From Eretmocerus hayati (taxonomy: Eukaryota > Arthropoda > Insecta > Hymenoptera > Aphelinidae), in assembly GCA_029851415.1 (NCBI GenBank), contig CM056744.1, forward strand, positions 13,895,268 to 13,959,267: 64,000 bases of DNA, written 5' to 3'. Position 1 is the first letter of the stretch. Each line of letters begins with the position of its first letter. Under the pieces are notes generated by a model. The model did no database searches. It was not told the DNA's origin and worked only from the letters and a program-made list of their open reading frames with translations. Shown here one piece after another: positions 12,758 to 25,184 of this stretch. A program made the position numbers and the translations under genes.

Positions 12758-13429
12758 ACACATATGAGGTTTGCCCTTAGAAATCATTTGGGTGTTTCCG
12801 AAATGATAATCCACGTATGGAGGCGCTAATGCAAGTTTAGATGTACAGCGTAGTTATCGACCTGAAAAACACCAGCCCAATAGGGTGGGAATATCCGCTC
12901 ATTGAACTCTATTAGGCTAGGACGATAGCTATCAGGCGAGAACGGGTCGGGCCGATAGACGATCTCTCAGTTTCGCGCCTATCGGCCTGAAAAATTCAGC
13001 CCGATAGCTTCCCGCCACGCGACGAATCCCATCGGCCGGCCGATAGCTATTGTCCCAGGATGATAGCTATCGTCCTAAAATCTCCATCGGCCTACGACAT
13101 ATATAAGCTATCAGAATGGCCAGTTTACCACATACATAAAATACATTTATGGAAACTTTCATAAAATATGTAACTTCCGTGTATATGTGATGAGCTCTAC
13201 AATCACTAATTTTGGAATTCTCAGAAACTTATAAACCCTTCCCTTGAGAAACGAAATAGACGATTCATCTTTGAGTTATTACCATTTTGGAACTTGATTG
13301 TCAATTCTTGAGGTTATGTTGGCATAAATATGGCCAAGAATTGGCCATTTTTTGGCCATTTACATTAGACCATTTTTAATCCAACAAAACTGGCCAGAAA
13401 CTGGTCAGATGGCCAAAAAAATGCTCAGG

Positions 13430-15360
13430 TTTGGAACCCGATATTTAAATAGAATCAAAAGGCGCGGCAGCGCCTTGCTGGCGAGTATATGAAAGACCTG
13501 GAAGAACATGTGAGAAAGAGAGAGAGAGCGTGCGCAAGGCTGCCGTGCCTTATATACGCTGAGTTGGGCCGTTTTAACCTCACACATTTTTTCGAACTCA
13601 CTTATTTCATGCTTTTCTGGGTTCAGGAGGGTCTCATTCCCTCTGAACCCGTTATTTCGGTCCTCAACGAGGATATTGGCAAGTCATTTCGCCGCTGACA
13701 GCATTTAGTGCCAAAATATCTTACTCGCTAATTTCGCCCCTTCCCAATTTTTTCGCGTCAAGATTTCAGCCGCGTTACGACACTCAAAGTCGAACACAAT
13801 CGATTGTTGGGGTCGACCACGCGGGACGATCGACCGCGAGAACACACGGGTGATGTTTTAATGCAGCCGCATGTGTAGCAGATGGCGTTATTCCGCTCCA
13901 GCAATAACATGTTGTTGCAGCAACATGTAACTTTTCTGACTATTTTGAAGCAGAGATTGAAAGCCAATCGTAGCACCGCCTGCAGCGAGCTTGTAGAAAT
14001 CAGCTCTCATTGTTGAGGGAATAAGAGCCACTTATTGTTGTGGGTTTTCTTGTCTGGAGTGATATAAGAATAAAAGGCCAAAATGTGTGTTATTCTCGCT
14101 GTTGTGCAGTGTCAAGAATTGATCTTCAAAAATATTTGGAAAATTTAGGATTTGATCGTGAGGAAAAATGAGTGCCAGTGTCAATCTACATTTCAGCCGT
14201 GTATTTACTTTCAGTTTCCTCAATACTTCAGAGAGACCCAACTCTGAAAAATTGTGCATCTCAAAGAAAATTTGATAAACCACTCTAGTTGAAGAAGAGT
14301 GTGACCAATAGAATATCCTTCGTGTTGCTTTTCGTAGACCTGTCAATGTCCAACACATTAAGAGGGATCGTCTCTCACATTTAGATGTTGTAAGACAGGT
14401 CAGTCAATTGACGACTGTCCAAGAACAGTTGTTGTGATATATAAGCACTGATATTTGGTGTTGCTCTGGTTATTACTTTTGAATATGATATGTCCATTGC
14501 GTAATACTCTAACCCAAAGGTCTCAGCTATACTTTTACTCTCATATGCTATATGGATTTTACTTTCTTGGCACTAAATTCTGAATAGGATAAGAAAGTTG
14601 TACAGGGTTCACCTGTTTCATCGAGAGTATTATGAAAAAAGAAAGGCACTTTTACGCTCTTGGTGGGAAGTGGTAAGTGCCAATTGAAGAAATTATTACT
14701 TGAGTTGTCAATCACTAAACAAACTGGATCCGTACATCATCTATCTGGAAGTATGTTGAGGATCATTCAAACACATATCACATAATGCTACTGAACCTTC
14801 ATTTCCCTCAGAATGAGTTCGCACGAATTGCTCTAACTTCTTGATGTGTTATGAATTACCAATGTGCTACATGGAATTTGTTTCAGTTTTTGGTCCTTGG
14901 AAAATGTTGAACAACAGATGTAGTGTCATAATTCTATGTTTCAGTTATCAATTAGTCATTAGTTATTCACTCTGATATTTAGTATGCTCTCTTGCTGAAG
15001 AGTGGATGTAGGTCATCATCAGGGGAATTTTCACAATCTAGAAGTTCCTCGTGATCCAAAAATTTTCTCTTGCAAGCACCATCACAACTGGGTTAGGAGT
15101 CTTCGCATCAACTCAAGTCAATTCCATGAACTAATTTCAAAACTCTTGCTATCAAAAATACAAAGTTGTCCTTCTCCAGATTTTTCTTTGTTCATGATCA
15201 AAAAATGTTCATCTTGGAATGAAGTACACTAGTGTTAATTAGGAGAATGATTTTTATGGATGAGATACATAGAATTTTTTTTTGTTTTCCTACATGCTAC
15301 TATTTACAGCATGTTTTTCAATCTCAGGATATTCAGTCATTACCATAGCCAAGTGTTGAA
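13430..15360. other. No gene recognised
   Basis: Short open frames of up to about 108 codons (minus strand, 14032-14358) occur without recognisable motifs. The segment 13440-13700 is locally GC-richer and has a TATATA at about 13553, so it could be a solo LTR or promoter fragment. I could not define terminal TG..CA repeats or a partner copy. The imperfect palindrome CATGTTGTTGCAGCAACATG lies at about 13908. Confidence 0.4.
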
Positions 15361-16159
15361 ATCTCCTCCCCCTCACTCCACTTTTTCCAAAAGTATAACT
15401 TGGCGAGTATGGCCATCCTTTCCCCCTATCACTTCATCTGGGATCAAAAATTGAATTTCAACTCTTGAGGGTCATGAAATCAGGGGAAACATGTCGAGTA
15501 ACTATTTAGCAAAATTTAAACATGAAACAAATGGGTAGAAAATGAAAAATATTAATTTCAACTCTTGAGAGTCGTGAGATCAAGAAAAGTATGTCGAGTA
15601 ATTGTTTTGCAAAATCTGAACGTGAAACGCATGGAAAAGGATTGATTACATTACGATTTGACTTTCTCGGTAATTTTGACTCATCTTGGGTTACTCACCA
15701 TCTCTACTGAATTTTGAACTGAGCCGATCAATGCTAGATTGAATTTTCTGGTTTTCTTTTCTTCTCAATGGTCTGAATGAATTATTTTCATTACATTTCA
15801 CAGACGAAGGAGATGGTGAGAAACTCAAGTTGAGTCAAAATTACCGAGAAAGTCAAATCGTAATGTAATCAATCCTTTTCCATGCGTTTCACGTTCAGAT
15901 TTTGCAAACAATTACTCGACATACTTTTCTTGATCTCACGACTCTCAAGAGTTGAAATTAATATTTTTCATTTTCTACCCAATTTTTTCATGTTTAAATT
16001 TTGCTAAATTTTGCTAAATAGTTACTCGACATGTTCCCCCTGATTTCATGACCCTCAAGAGTTGAAATTCAATTTTTGATCCCAGATGAAGTGATAGGGG
16101 GAAAGGATGGCCATACTCGCCAAGTTATACTTTTGGAAAAAGTGGAGTAAGGGGGAGGA
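15361..16159. mobile_element. 800-bp palindromic fold-back element
   Basis: Positions 15361-15710 are matched in reverse complement by 15800-16159, leaving a spacer of about 90 bp. The arm itself contains an internal direct repeat: AATTTCAACTCTTGAG occurs twice, about 95 bp apart, followed each time by a GTCGAGTAA motif. There is no coding capacity. The structure is that of a fold-back MITE; the family is not known. Confidence 0.75.
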
Positions 16160-16573
16160 TAACCTCTTCTGTAGTTTCAATTCCAAGAGTTAGAGTACAT
16201 GATGGTAACAGGTGAGATGGTGCAAAGGCTGTGCTTGGAAGAAACCAGTGATTCTCGATTTATTCCAAACTTTTCTTTCGCGTAAATTGAGGATTGCACG
16301 CGAGTAAGGTTCGACATTCTCCAACGTATTTTGACTCATTTCTTAGGTCTTGAAATGAGCTCTCAAATGAGCTGAGACACTTTGAGATTCGATGACCGAA
16401 AAAATATTGATCTGCTACTTATCGATTGGTAAACCGTGATTAATGAATAATTATGTAAAAACCGGAGATCGAACAACACTCATCGAAATCAAGTCCGATA
16501 CCGAAGTTGCTGTGCACACATGCTCATCACAACATAAACAAAGAGAAATAATCAAGACGTAAGCCGTTGCATA

Positions 16574-18450
16574 TGAGAGGTTCTACAGAACTTTTGACAT
16601 TAGGCGTACTGCACGCTATCTCTGAACCTCAAAAGATGATCAAAGTGTCGGAGTTGATTTGAATAGCTTTGAGGGCCTCGGAATGTGTACTCTATTCGCT
16701 GTTCTGTCAAAAGAATCTGTTTATCCACAGCACGGCCCGCAACCCTCATTCTTTGGGTATCCCTTAGCGTACTCGCGCCGTTTTTTGATTTCTTCAGCCT
16801 GCTGCAAAAATAACATTGCTCGAAAAATTCTGCCAAAATTCAGTGACATTTTAGGCACCCTGTATATTTAGAAAAGATTGGTTTCAGACGCGTGCCTTCA
16901 ACGTGGCGTTCATAAACAAACGTCGAAGTCGCGTAACCGTGTTTTCACGAAAAGTTGAGATCTCCCGTACTGAGCTTATAAAAAAAATAACATTTGCGAT
17001 AGTTACATGATCGAAACGTATTTCAATAGCTTGAAACAACACCAATAATATCCCGTTTGGTTTGGGTGCGTGCGACCAATTGCGTTTAAATGATAGCATC
17101 AAGAAGATGGGTCAGTTCATGCGCCCACTCGACTCAAAATGGTCAAATTTCCACGGCACGAGGGGGAGAAGGGGGGCACGCTCCTGGAATGTTTTGCCCA
17201 TTTTTCTCCGCCTATTTTTGAACAATATCCTATAGTTCTCATGTCCTGATATGGAATGTTATTTGAGTGAGAAGCATTACAAGAATTGTATCGAAGGGGT
17301 CGATGTGATCGAGCCCGTCTCAGCACTTCTATGAGGTTGCAATCGCTCATATCATCTTGGAAACAGATTAATCACACCAGAGAACCCATTCTACCTTCAA
17401 ATGCCACCATAGACTTTATTCAAAAATTTTACGGTCAATTGAAGAATTACGGACGAGGCGCGAGATCTTGAGCAGAAGGAATTTCAGAGCTCCGGCTTGT
17501 CGTACAGGCTCATCAAACATAGACACAGCATTACGCTGTAGATGTGTATGTTTGTGCTCACCGGTAAACATTGTAGAGAATTTTGGACGACTGTGTACGG
17601 CAGGGGGGGGGCTTGTAGTTATTCGCGCAACTAGTTGTTTCCTGATTCTGAGCTCTACTATCAATATCGGTTTCGGGCATTCGACGACAACTCTGTGCAA
17701 ATCGACTATTATAACCATTTTGAGAGGATTTCAAAATTAGATACATGGGAAATAGCTTGCGTGGTGCTAGATCGTCGATTAAGATAGGATATTCAATATT
17801 ATTGATTCATGGAGAATAGTGAAAACAATGCTCGAGTCAAGAGGGAAAAATCGAGACTTAAACGAGAGAAGCAAGAGGAGCAATTGGAGAAGAAAAAAGA
17901 AAAAAAATAGCATTCGCCATATCTGCTTAAAATATGGAGCTCTACCTCGTGATTATCACTACTCTCGCCATCAGCACCACCTATATACTGTCGATCGAAA
18001 AACACTCTGGGACCTTAGTATTCAAATATAAATATATATATCAATAAATATTATCACGATCCCGAATCATACAAAGACGCGTTGAGATGATTCTAGTTTC
18101 CAGAGCCATTTTCCTTGAATACCCCTCGTGGTGTAATAACGAGCTGGCGAGGCAGAAAAATCGTTGCTTTTCAGTCAGAATTACTCAAAAATCTGATCGA
18201 TAACCACATCTAGCAGTGCGCGAATGATCCGATGGGTTTACATTCGACTGAGAGTATCTAAAAGTCCTTTGGACGTCTGTGAACGTTTTTGGTTGGTACA
18301 GAAATAACATTCCCCCAAATTAGTGGGCACGCACTTTTCCACTCCTTTTTGAGGTTCTAGTTACCACTCAAATTGATTCCAGACGCGTACCATGAAAAAA
18401 AATTTCATTCTGCAGTAACCCAAATGTCAAAAGTTCTGTAGAACCTCTCA
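16574..18450. mobile_element. TA-flanked DNA element with 27-bp terminal inverted repeats
   Basis: The left end TGAGAGGTTCTACAGAACTT continues to about 16600. It is matched in perfect reverse complement at about 18424-18450, and both ends are flanked by TA. The length of 1.88 kb fits a Tc1/mariner-type element. The interior contains only scrambled short frames (the longest about 100 codons on the minus strand, 17416-17718), and I could not identify a D,D(E/D) transposase. It may be a decayed autonomous copy or a non-autonomous element carrying captured DNA. Confidence 0.6.
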
Positions 18451-20677
18451 TATGTATACGTTGTCTGATTAAAACTGAAACTCAATAAAAAGTGGGCCGC
18501 ACCGGTGGGGCCCGCAACTTTTCAACTTTTAATCTTTGCCGACTCATATTTTTTCAAAAATTATTCTCAATAGTCATTTTCATTTGCGTTTTAGTTCATC
18601 AAGGGTATAAATGACGAGTCGGAACAGAGCTATTCCCAGTGCACTTGCATTATTCCGAGAACGAGGGTCGTGATGATGACTAACCAAAAATTACGAAAAA
18701 CTGCATTCGCAGTGAACCAGTTAAGAGATTAATTTCTGTTTGACGACTCGCAAAACAAGAACCAGGCTCTAGCGTTTGTACTACGATATTTTACTCGCTA
18801 GGAGAGGATCCGTTTGTGTGATCGATATTTATAGTAGATTTCGATACAAGGGCGTGAAAGTTGGATTTTGCATACTCGAAGGATGTCTTTCGACTTGAGC
18901 ATCATATAGGGGCGGGGTATCGTTACGTAAGGAAAATGGAAATTTCCCCGCGCCTACTATTGTAAGAAATTGTCTGAAACAGATTGTTCATTAACAGACC
19001 CTCTGTTCCCCAGGGGTAAGAGATGAAAAGACGCTTACTCTCGCTGTTGTGCATCAATTGCCTTTTTTAAAGACCATCTCAATCGATGTTTGATTCGGTT
19101 ACCAAATGATCAATTTTGGCAAGATTCGCGTCCCTCTGTGCGACGTTGAACACTACGTGTAACAAGCGTAATTTACATTTCAACAGCTCCGATCTCGAAG
19201 AAAATGAGTAAAACTGACTATTTCGTAACCAGCTATTTCGGAGATATTATCACCAATTCATGAAATGGGGGAGAGGGGGATTTACTTAGCCATTTGCAGT
19301 GAACGATATTGTGGGATGACTCCAGAAAGAATTTTAAAGGAATGTTCTCAACATTGAAAATTTGACCGATCAATTGTTAATTGAGCTAGATCTTGAGTGG
19401 GAATTGCTCAGCCTCTAATGGAAATTCGTTTCAATATAACAAATGCATGGTCATTTTATGACCATTAATGTGTTACTTTGAATAAAATTTCTACCAGGAA
19501 CATGTCTAGAACAACTCAAAATATCAAATTTTCATCAGTTTCTTACGATTCTGCTTGCGGCTCTCTTATTGTGTGACGAAGAAACTAAGAAACAAAAGGA
19601 ATGACAATTATTTGATTAATTCGACCAAGGATAGCGAGAATTCCAATCGATTTGGTGAGTCATAAGATAACATAACATTGTCTAATGTATACATTTTACA
19701 ATTCCAAAGCCATTTCAACGACTTATATGTATAAGTCTTGTAGATCAAATTTACATCAGTTACAGTATCAGAAAATAACAACTGAATACGAAAAAAACTG
19801 AGGAGAAGAAAAAAGGACCCAGAACAAAGTATTCAGCTATGAGTAAAGTACTATTGAACGGATATTCCGATGATTACAAAATGCACGTCAAGTTTCGAGT
19901 AAGTCCAACAACGCACAGATATCTTCATGCTCCAAGTTCTTGATATTTTCAAATCTCGTTTTTTGTAGTGCTCACCAAAGTTTCATAGTTGCAAGTGCAA
20001 GAATTAATCTTTCACATTTATTGGATCAAGTCTTCTGTTAACGATAACGGTTTTTAGTTTTCTCTCGAATTGTATAGATAAGTAATCGACAATTTTCGCT
20101 TTGACTTGAAAATTATTTTCTTTAGTCAGCTGTTATCATTCAAATATCGAAGCTATTGATACAATATCGTTGATAAGTAAAAATTATTCAAATATCGAAG
20201 TTATTTGTACCGTGTCAATGACAAGTAAGCTCACATCGACCGAGGTCATAACATTTAATCGAGTTTTCTGAATCTATCCATCGCTTGAATTTTATCATTC
20301 ATTTGAACTCCACCAGTTTTTTTGGGAAGAAAATTCTTGTACACGTATTTTTATATTAATCACGCGTCTTGCAAAGTTGGATTCGTAAGGAAATTACAAG
20401 GATGTGGAATATTTTCCCTTGACAATATAATAAACGAATCGAATTAAATTTCTAAATACTTATTATATTTCTAAGAGAATCACAAGACAAGGGCAATACA
20501 TTCATACGTCATCTTTGCACCGTAATTCAGGAAAGATGTAATTTATACAGATGAGATTGACAAAATGATTTTCAGAGATCATCATTGTTTCCAACGGAAT
20601 AGAATATTCGTTGGCTTAAATAACAAGAATTGATATAGTAATCCATACAATCGAAATGCATGTACATCCGGCAAAAA
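18451..20677. other. No gene recognised; 3' flank of protease homologue
   Basis: I see no recognisable coding region. The DNA is AT-rich and holds several short direct repeats near 20100-20230 (TTCAAATATCGAAG occurs twice). The right part is the downstream flank of the minus-strand protease homologue and would contain its 3' UTR and polyadenylation site. Confidence 0.45.
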
Positions 20678-23600
20678 TCAGTTAGAACCCCAAAAATTCA
20701 CTGCTGCGTTTCTCGAATTCCCAACATTATTTGATAGCGAAGGCAACCTTACTGCCTTTTGAAGGCCCAACTCATTTTCTTCGTCTTCTTCGGCGTAATG
20801 ACTATCTGTGATGTCTTGAACATTGTAACACGCTGGTTTCAAACATTTATGAGGATGATTAATCTCTTTCTGTATAGATGAGATAAATCCATTGATTCTG
20901 GCGTATACGATTAGGCTTCCTTGATTGCAATTATCGCTAGTATGAGTAACGATGCCGAAAATTTCTCCGTCATAGATAACAGGGTGACCAATGATATCCT
21001 GTAATATATTGTTAGAGCTTAGTAAGATATTTGAAACATATCACTTTACTCACATAATGAATAATATGCCTCAAAGTTTTATTAGTGAGGTACCTAGCCT
21101 GCCTTTGCTAATTTATTTTCTCAACAATTTCAATTCAGTACAACATTTCTCAACGCACAAAAGCTGATTTCGAAGCTTGTCCCAAAACTCTCAAAGTGAG
21201 CTGATGTGGGTTCAATATCTGATCAGTCAGAGCCAAGATGTCACGATTTTTCTAAAAAGTAATTTCCCGCAAGTTCATAAAGTGGTGTACCCAACATGCT
21301 CCCATATTTTAAAACAATGTAAACCGGCGATGAAGTGCATAAAATCGTTTTCAATACCGTCAAACGCATCGAAAATTTTTTTTATCGGTCCAAATCACGA
21401 TTTCCGGCTCATTTTGACGTAATAAACACATTCTGAGACGTGAAAAAATCCATACACCATGCCCTTTTGAGATAAGGACATTGGGAGTATAAAGTGGGTC
21501 CGCTACAATGTCAACCTTCATGTTTTACAATTTGAAATGATCTTCGTATTTTTCAACGTCTTGAAATTAGGAACCGAATCAAAAACCGAATGCACTACAG
21601 AGCCTTAATATTGGTTGAACCTTTGCTCGGCAATTCCTTAGCTGTACAAATCCTAAACAGCGAAAATAACTTTTATCTTGATGAAAAATGCACAAACCAT
21701 CAAGGATCAATTCGAATCACTGATTTTATCATATTACAACATGACCATCATGCTGTGTCTTCCTAAACATAAGATACACCCGAAAATAAGACATCGCCGA
21801 AAAAAAGACACCATCATCAGGGATCAGACAAGGTATGAGCCCTCTTCTGAATGTGAGACACTGAGAATATTTCTATAAACTGTCCTCAAAAATGAGCAGG
21901 CATGTCCCAGGATCGACTCTATCTTTTGTATCGATCGATTCATAAATGCAATCATTGGGTGATTCATCCATGCCATGAATATTGTGACTCAAATAAATAT
22001 TCGTGACTAACCAGGAGAGGTCATCACATCCGGATCACGGATTTGGCTGAAACTTTGGGAATAGTCTTCTTTTAGTGCCAAAATATGAAACTCGAAATTA
22101 TAAACCCTAACGCTCAAGCGTTTCCGAGCTACAGCCAAGAACATTAGCATTGCCCATATAGGCCCATGTTAAAAATCATATATATAGGTATACCTGCAAT
22201 GCTAATGTCCTTGGCTGTAGCTCGGAAACGCTTGAGCGTTAGGGTCTATAATTTTGGGTTACATCTTTTGGCACTAAAAGAAGACTATTCCCAAAGTTTC
22301 AGCCGAATCCGTGATCCGGATGTGATGACCTCTCCTAGTAAGTACTTCTCAATGTGATTCGATCTGTGTTCATCATTCATTAAATTGGCCATCTCTTTGG
22401 GCATGAGAGATGATATCAAATATCTTTCGGAAATGAGTCCCCCTCCAAATATCAGACATCTCAGTGAGGCTAAAAAAACTGTAAGACATCCCTTATTTTT
22501 GGCCAAACATGGCCCAAAAAACTTCGCGAGAAGGTCAACCAGCGCCGTTTGTTTTTAAATTTCTTGTCTTGATTTTTCAGAATGAATCCCCTCCTCCGTA
22601 GCTACTCGAAAATAGTAAGATCCATTTGCTCCCGAGTAGGGTTTCCATTCAGGAATAGTGAATCTTCCTCCTTTCAGAGTTGCCACCAAGGGAGTGTTCA
22701 CTCCGAAGAATTAAGAGAGGAGATATGCATGTAGAAGCAAGTTAGGTACACTTAACCTCTAATGATTGGGTGATTTTGTCTAAAAGGAAGACCTCTACAT
22801 GAAAATGTTCATTGCAAAATGACTGTGAAGTAGATTTTATCGGTCCGGAGTCGTGGCGAGCCACATTTCCGTGTTTGAGCGAATCCATGATTTTTTCTTC
22901 TTCGAAGTTTGTAAGATTTGAGTCCTTCAGGATCCACGAGTTTAAAGTGGAACAAATTTATCTATTATCGCGAGCTCAGAGCAATTAGGAACATGCTTTG
23001 TTTTCTTGAGTGAAAATATAATAAAATTACAGGATTCTAATTCCGAGAGTAATCTGATCCCTTCCTTTTTATAAAAATTTTTTCGCGCAATTTGGATTCT
23101 AATTTGCAATTTATTCCTCATTTGTTGTCCAAGAAATTTGATCATCTTTCTCTTTTCAGGCATTGAGAATAAATGGTAGCAAAAGCTGTTACAGAGTGAC
23201 GGAGTTCACATTGTTGCACTAGAATAGTAAATGGTTTGTGAGCAAAATGAATAAGATCAGAGAAAGTCCATAACGTATCTGGTCATTGAATTGAATGACA
23301 TTACTCGAGAAGAGTACGTCATCAAAGAAACTAATGAAAGATATTCTGACATCATCGACTTACCTTGCAATCCTTTGTATCAGATTCGAGAACTGCGCAC
23401 GTAGAAACTGAACCAAGAAGTGGAAAGTGTTTTATGCATTTTTCATGATGAAGAGACCGTATCCAAAATAAATTCAACGAGCGCGTTTCATGCCACAGAG
23501 TCCTCCTATTCTTTTCAGATCCAATAATCATCTCATTCTGCGGAATGTCAAGATTTTTGCTGAATAATCTTGGAAATTCGGTGTTTCTGGGTGCCTCAAT

Positions 23601-24383
23601 TTTATTCACTAGCTGGAATTATATCAACGGTCTCAATCAGTTTTGCTGTTTCTAAAGATTGTAGAGGAATACAAAATTATGTACCTTTATAATGCCAATA
23701 GTATCCCATGAGACTTTCCCTCCTTTATCAAAGTCCGATACAACCTTGGAGAATGTGCCAACTTTGCTTCTTTCTCTGGACCAAATTGAATCCGAAAAGA
23801 ACTCAACGTTCATCGTTGGAATGCTCTTCACTTGGAATTGTTTCAGGAATCCATCGATACATTGATCGGCCGTGATAATATGCGTGTGGCTTATCAAGGT
23901 TCCACCACATACATGCCTTCCATGTACTTTTAAAGACACTTGAAATTCATCGAATCCCACTTGCTGCTTCCTGTAGGCAAAGCGCGTCAGGTCATAACAC
24001 GTGGCTGCAATGTAAGAAATTGTCAATCATATAATGTAAGTAAATCATTTTTCCAACTTTCTCCACCCTCTAATCACCCATTTTCAAAAACAATGGAATC
24101 TCATACTAGCGATAGAGAGGAGTCAGTTCATCCGCAAATTAACATAACTTTTTACACAAAAATAATACAATATACATGATTGAAGTCAATTTGTGAATAT
24201 AATTTGGATCATGGAGGTAAATATATATCAGACAGGAAAGAACTTGAATGTCTCTTAAATGATAGATTCTGATTGTTTTGAATATGATAGTTATCCAGGG
24301 GATTGATCTTGATCAATGAATATTTTAAAAAACTCACTTAATGCAAAACTGGTCACCAAAACATAAATACAAAGTTTCTTCAT
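20678..24383 (-). CDS. Secreted trypsin-like serine protease homologue, catalytically dead
   Basis: Four exons on the minus strand: 24338-24383, 23685-24004, 23364-23612, 20678-20998. All introns are GT..AG and phases join without a break, giving 311 codons. The first exon encodes MKKLCIYVLVTSFAL, a signal peptide. The chymotrypsin-fold hallmark CGGTLISHTHIITADQC is clear, but the catalytic His of the usual TAAHC is Gln. The region of the usual NDIALIKL reads WDTIGIIK, losing Asp, and the GDSGGP loop reads DIIGHP, losing Ser. The block HPVIYDGEIFGIVTH matches the conserved stretch after the active serine. A 60-residue acidic tail follows the domain. By family knowledge it is a serine protease homologue that binds rather than cuts. 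Such proteins act in insect melanization cascades and occur in parasitoid venoms; its own role is inferred. The third intron (2.4 kb) holds a MITE. Confidence 0.82.
21270..21300 (+). repeat. Degenerate copy of a GGTGTACCCAAC-type element end
   Basis: The segment GTGTACCCAACATGCTCCCA resembles 60531-60550 (GTGTACCCAACTTGCCCCCA) and, more loosely, the ends of the 61061-61860 element. It lies in the large intron of the protease homologue and is probably a diverged relative of that repeat family. Confidence 0.3.
22011..22338 (+). mobile_element. 328-bp MITE, TAA-flanked (PIF/Harbinger-like), copy 1
   Basis: The ends CCAGGAGAGGTCATCACATC and its near-complement are flanked by TAA at 22008-22010 and 22339-22341. 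The element is largely palindromic. The internal motif AACGCTCAAGCGTTTCCGAG appears in both arms, separated by an AT-rich loop. A second copy of exactly the same length lies at 29987-30314. A 3-bp TAA target duplication is the signature of PIF/Harbinger elements, so this is a non-autonomous relative by inference. Confidence 0.8.
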
Positions 24384-25184
24384 AATTTTAACAATTTTGT
24401 CGTTGATAGACTCGTATAGTTGTCACTGTACTGCAGACTCGATGAAAATTGACTTACTACGAACAAGAACTTCGGTATATATGTACAATCCTTTTGTTTG
24501 AGTGATGTAAATACATTAAAATTTCGCTGTCGCTTGTTTTCCGTATTTGAGAGGAGGGGGCATTTTATTCATACTACCTTAAAAGGTTTATTGAATTCCA
24601 ATTGCGTCATTTGTTTATAGAGTTGGGTTTAGTCGGCTCTAGAGAATTATTTAGTGGCTCACATCGGGTGAATCGGATGGCAAAAAGTTTGAGTCCAGGT
24701 CAATGAAGGCCTGGATTTTTTGGTTTATATTGTATTCATCAAATTTTCATTGAAACCAAATTCATTTAGTTTCGAGAATTTTGATTAAAAATACTATTTT
24801 GTCTCAAAAGATACTAGTTTGTATCAAAAAATAATTTTGATTAAGAATGCTTGCTCATTTCAAAATCTGATATTGTTTTTGACTAACAGACACAGACATC
24901 CAATAATCTACAAAAATAATGATTGAGCGTCAAAAAGTACAATCCTTCCTTTTTCAGTAAGCAAACATTTGACCTACAACCCAAAATATCTTACTTACAC
25001 GAAGAAAATATTGCAAAGTAAATCCAAATTTAATCGAAACCACAATATTCTATTGTTATATATTATGATTTCGAGATCTTTAACATGAAATGCGCGTCAT
25101 TCTGAAAAACCGGTGAGTGTGATGAAACAATTGCTGGGGAATATTTTCGTGCACACGATCTCTACAATCCTTCCATCGACTTTT

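Larger units (their letters stand above)
11403..13100. mobile_element. DNA transposon remnant with 200-bp CGATAG-rich terminal inverted repeats
   Basis: The left arm (about 11403-11605) and right arm (about 12895-13100) are reverse complements over about 200 bp. They are rich in repeated motifs such as GCTATCGTCCTA and CCGATAG and have higher GC than the flanks. The left arm starts near TATGTCGTAGGCCGATGGAG. Between the arms are the tail of a Cys-rich transposase-like protein (ending 11849), another fold-back and a 108-bp tandem duplication. It is likely an internally deleted autonomous element. Confidence 0.75.
10505..13425. mobile_element. Outer inverted-repeat element with TTGGCCA-rich ends
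   Basis: The left end (about 10505-10610) and right end (about 13325-13425) both carry repeated TTGGCCA motifs in opposite orientation, with a shared GCATTT-(T)n-TTGGCCA boundary. Between them lies a second inverted-repeat element and non-coding DNA. The terminal match is patchier than for the inner elements, so this is the least certain of the three nested units. Confidence 0.5.

Noticed and set aside
13440..13980. Solo LTR or small gene with TATATA box
   Set aside because: No terminal TG..CA, target duplication or second copy could be identified.
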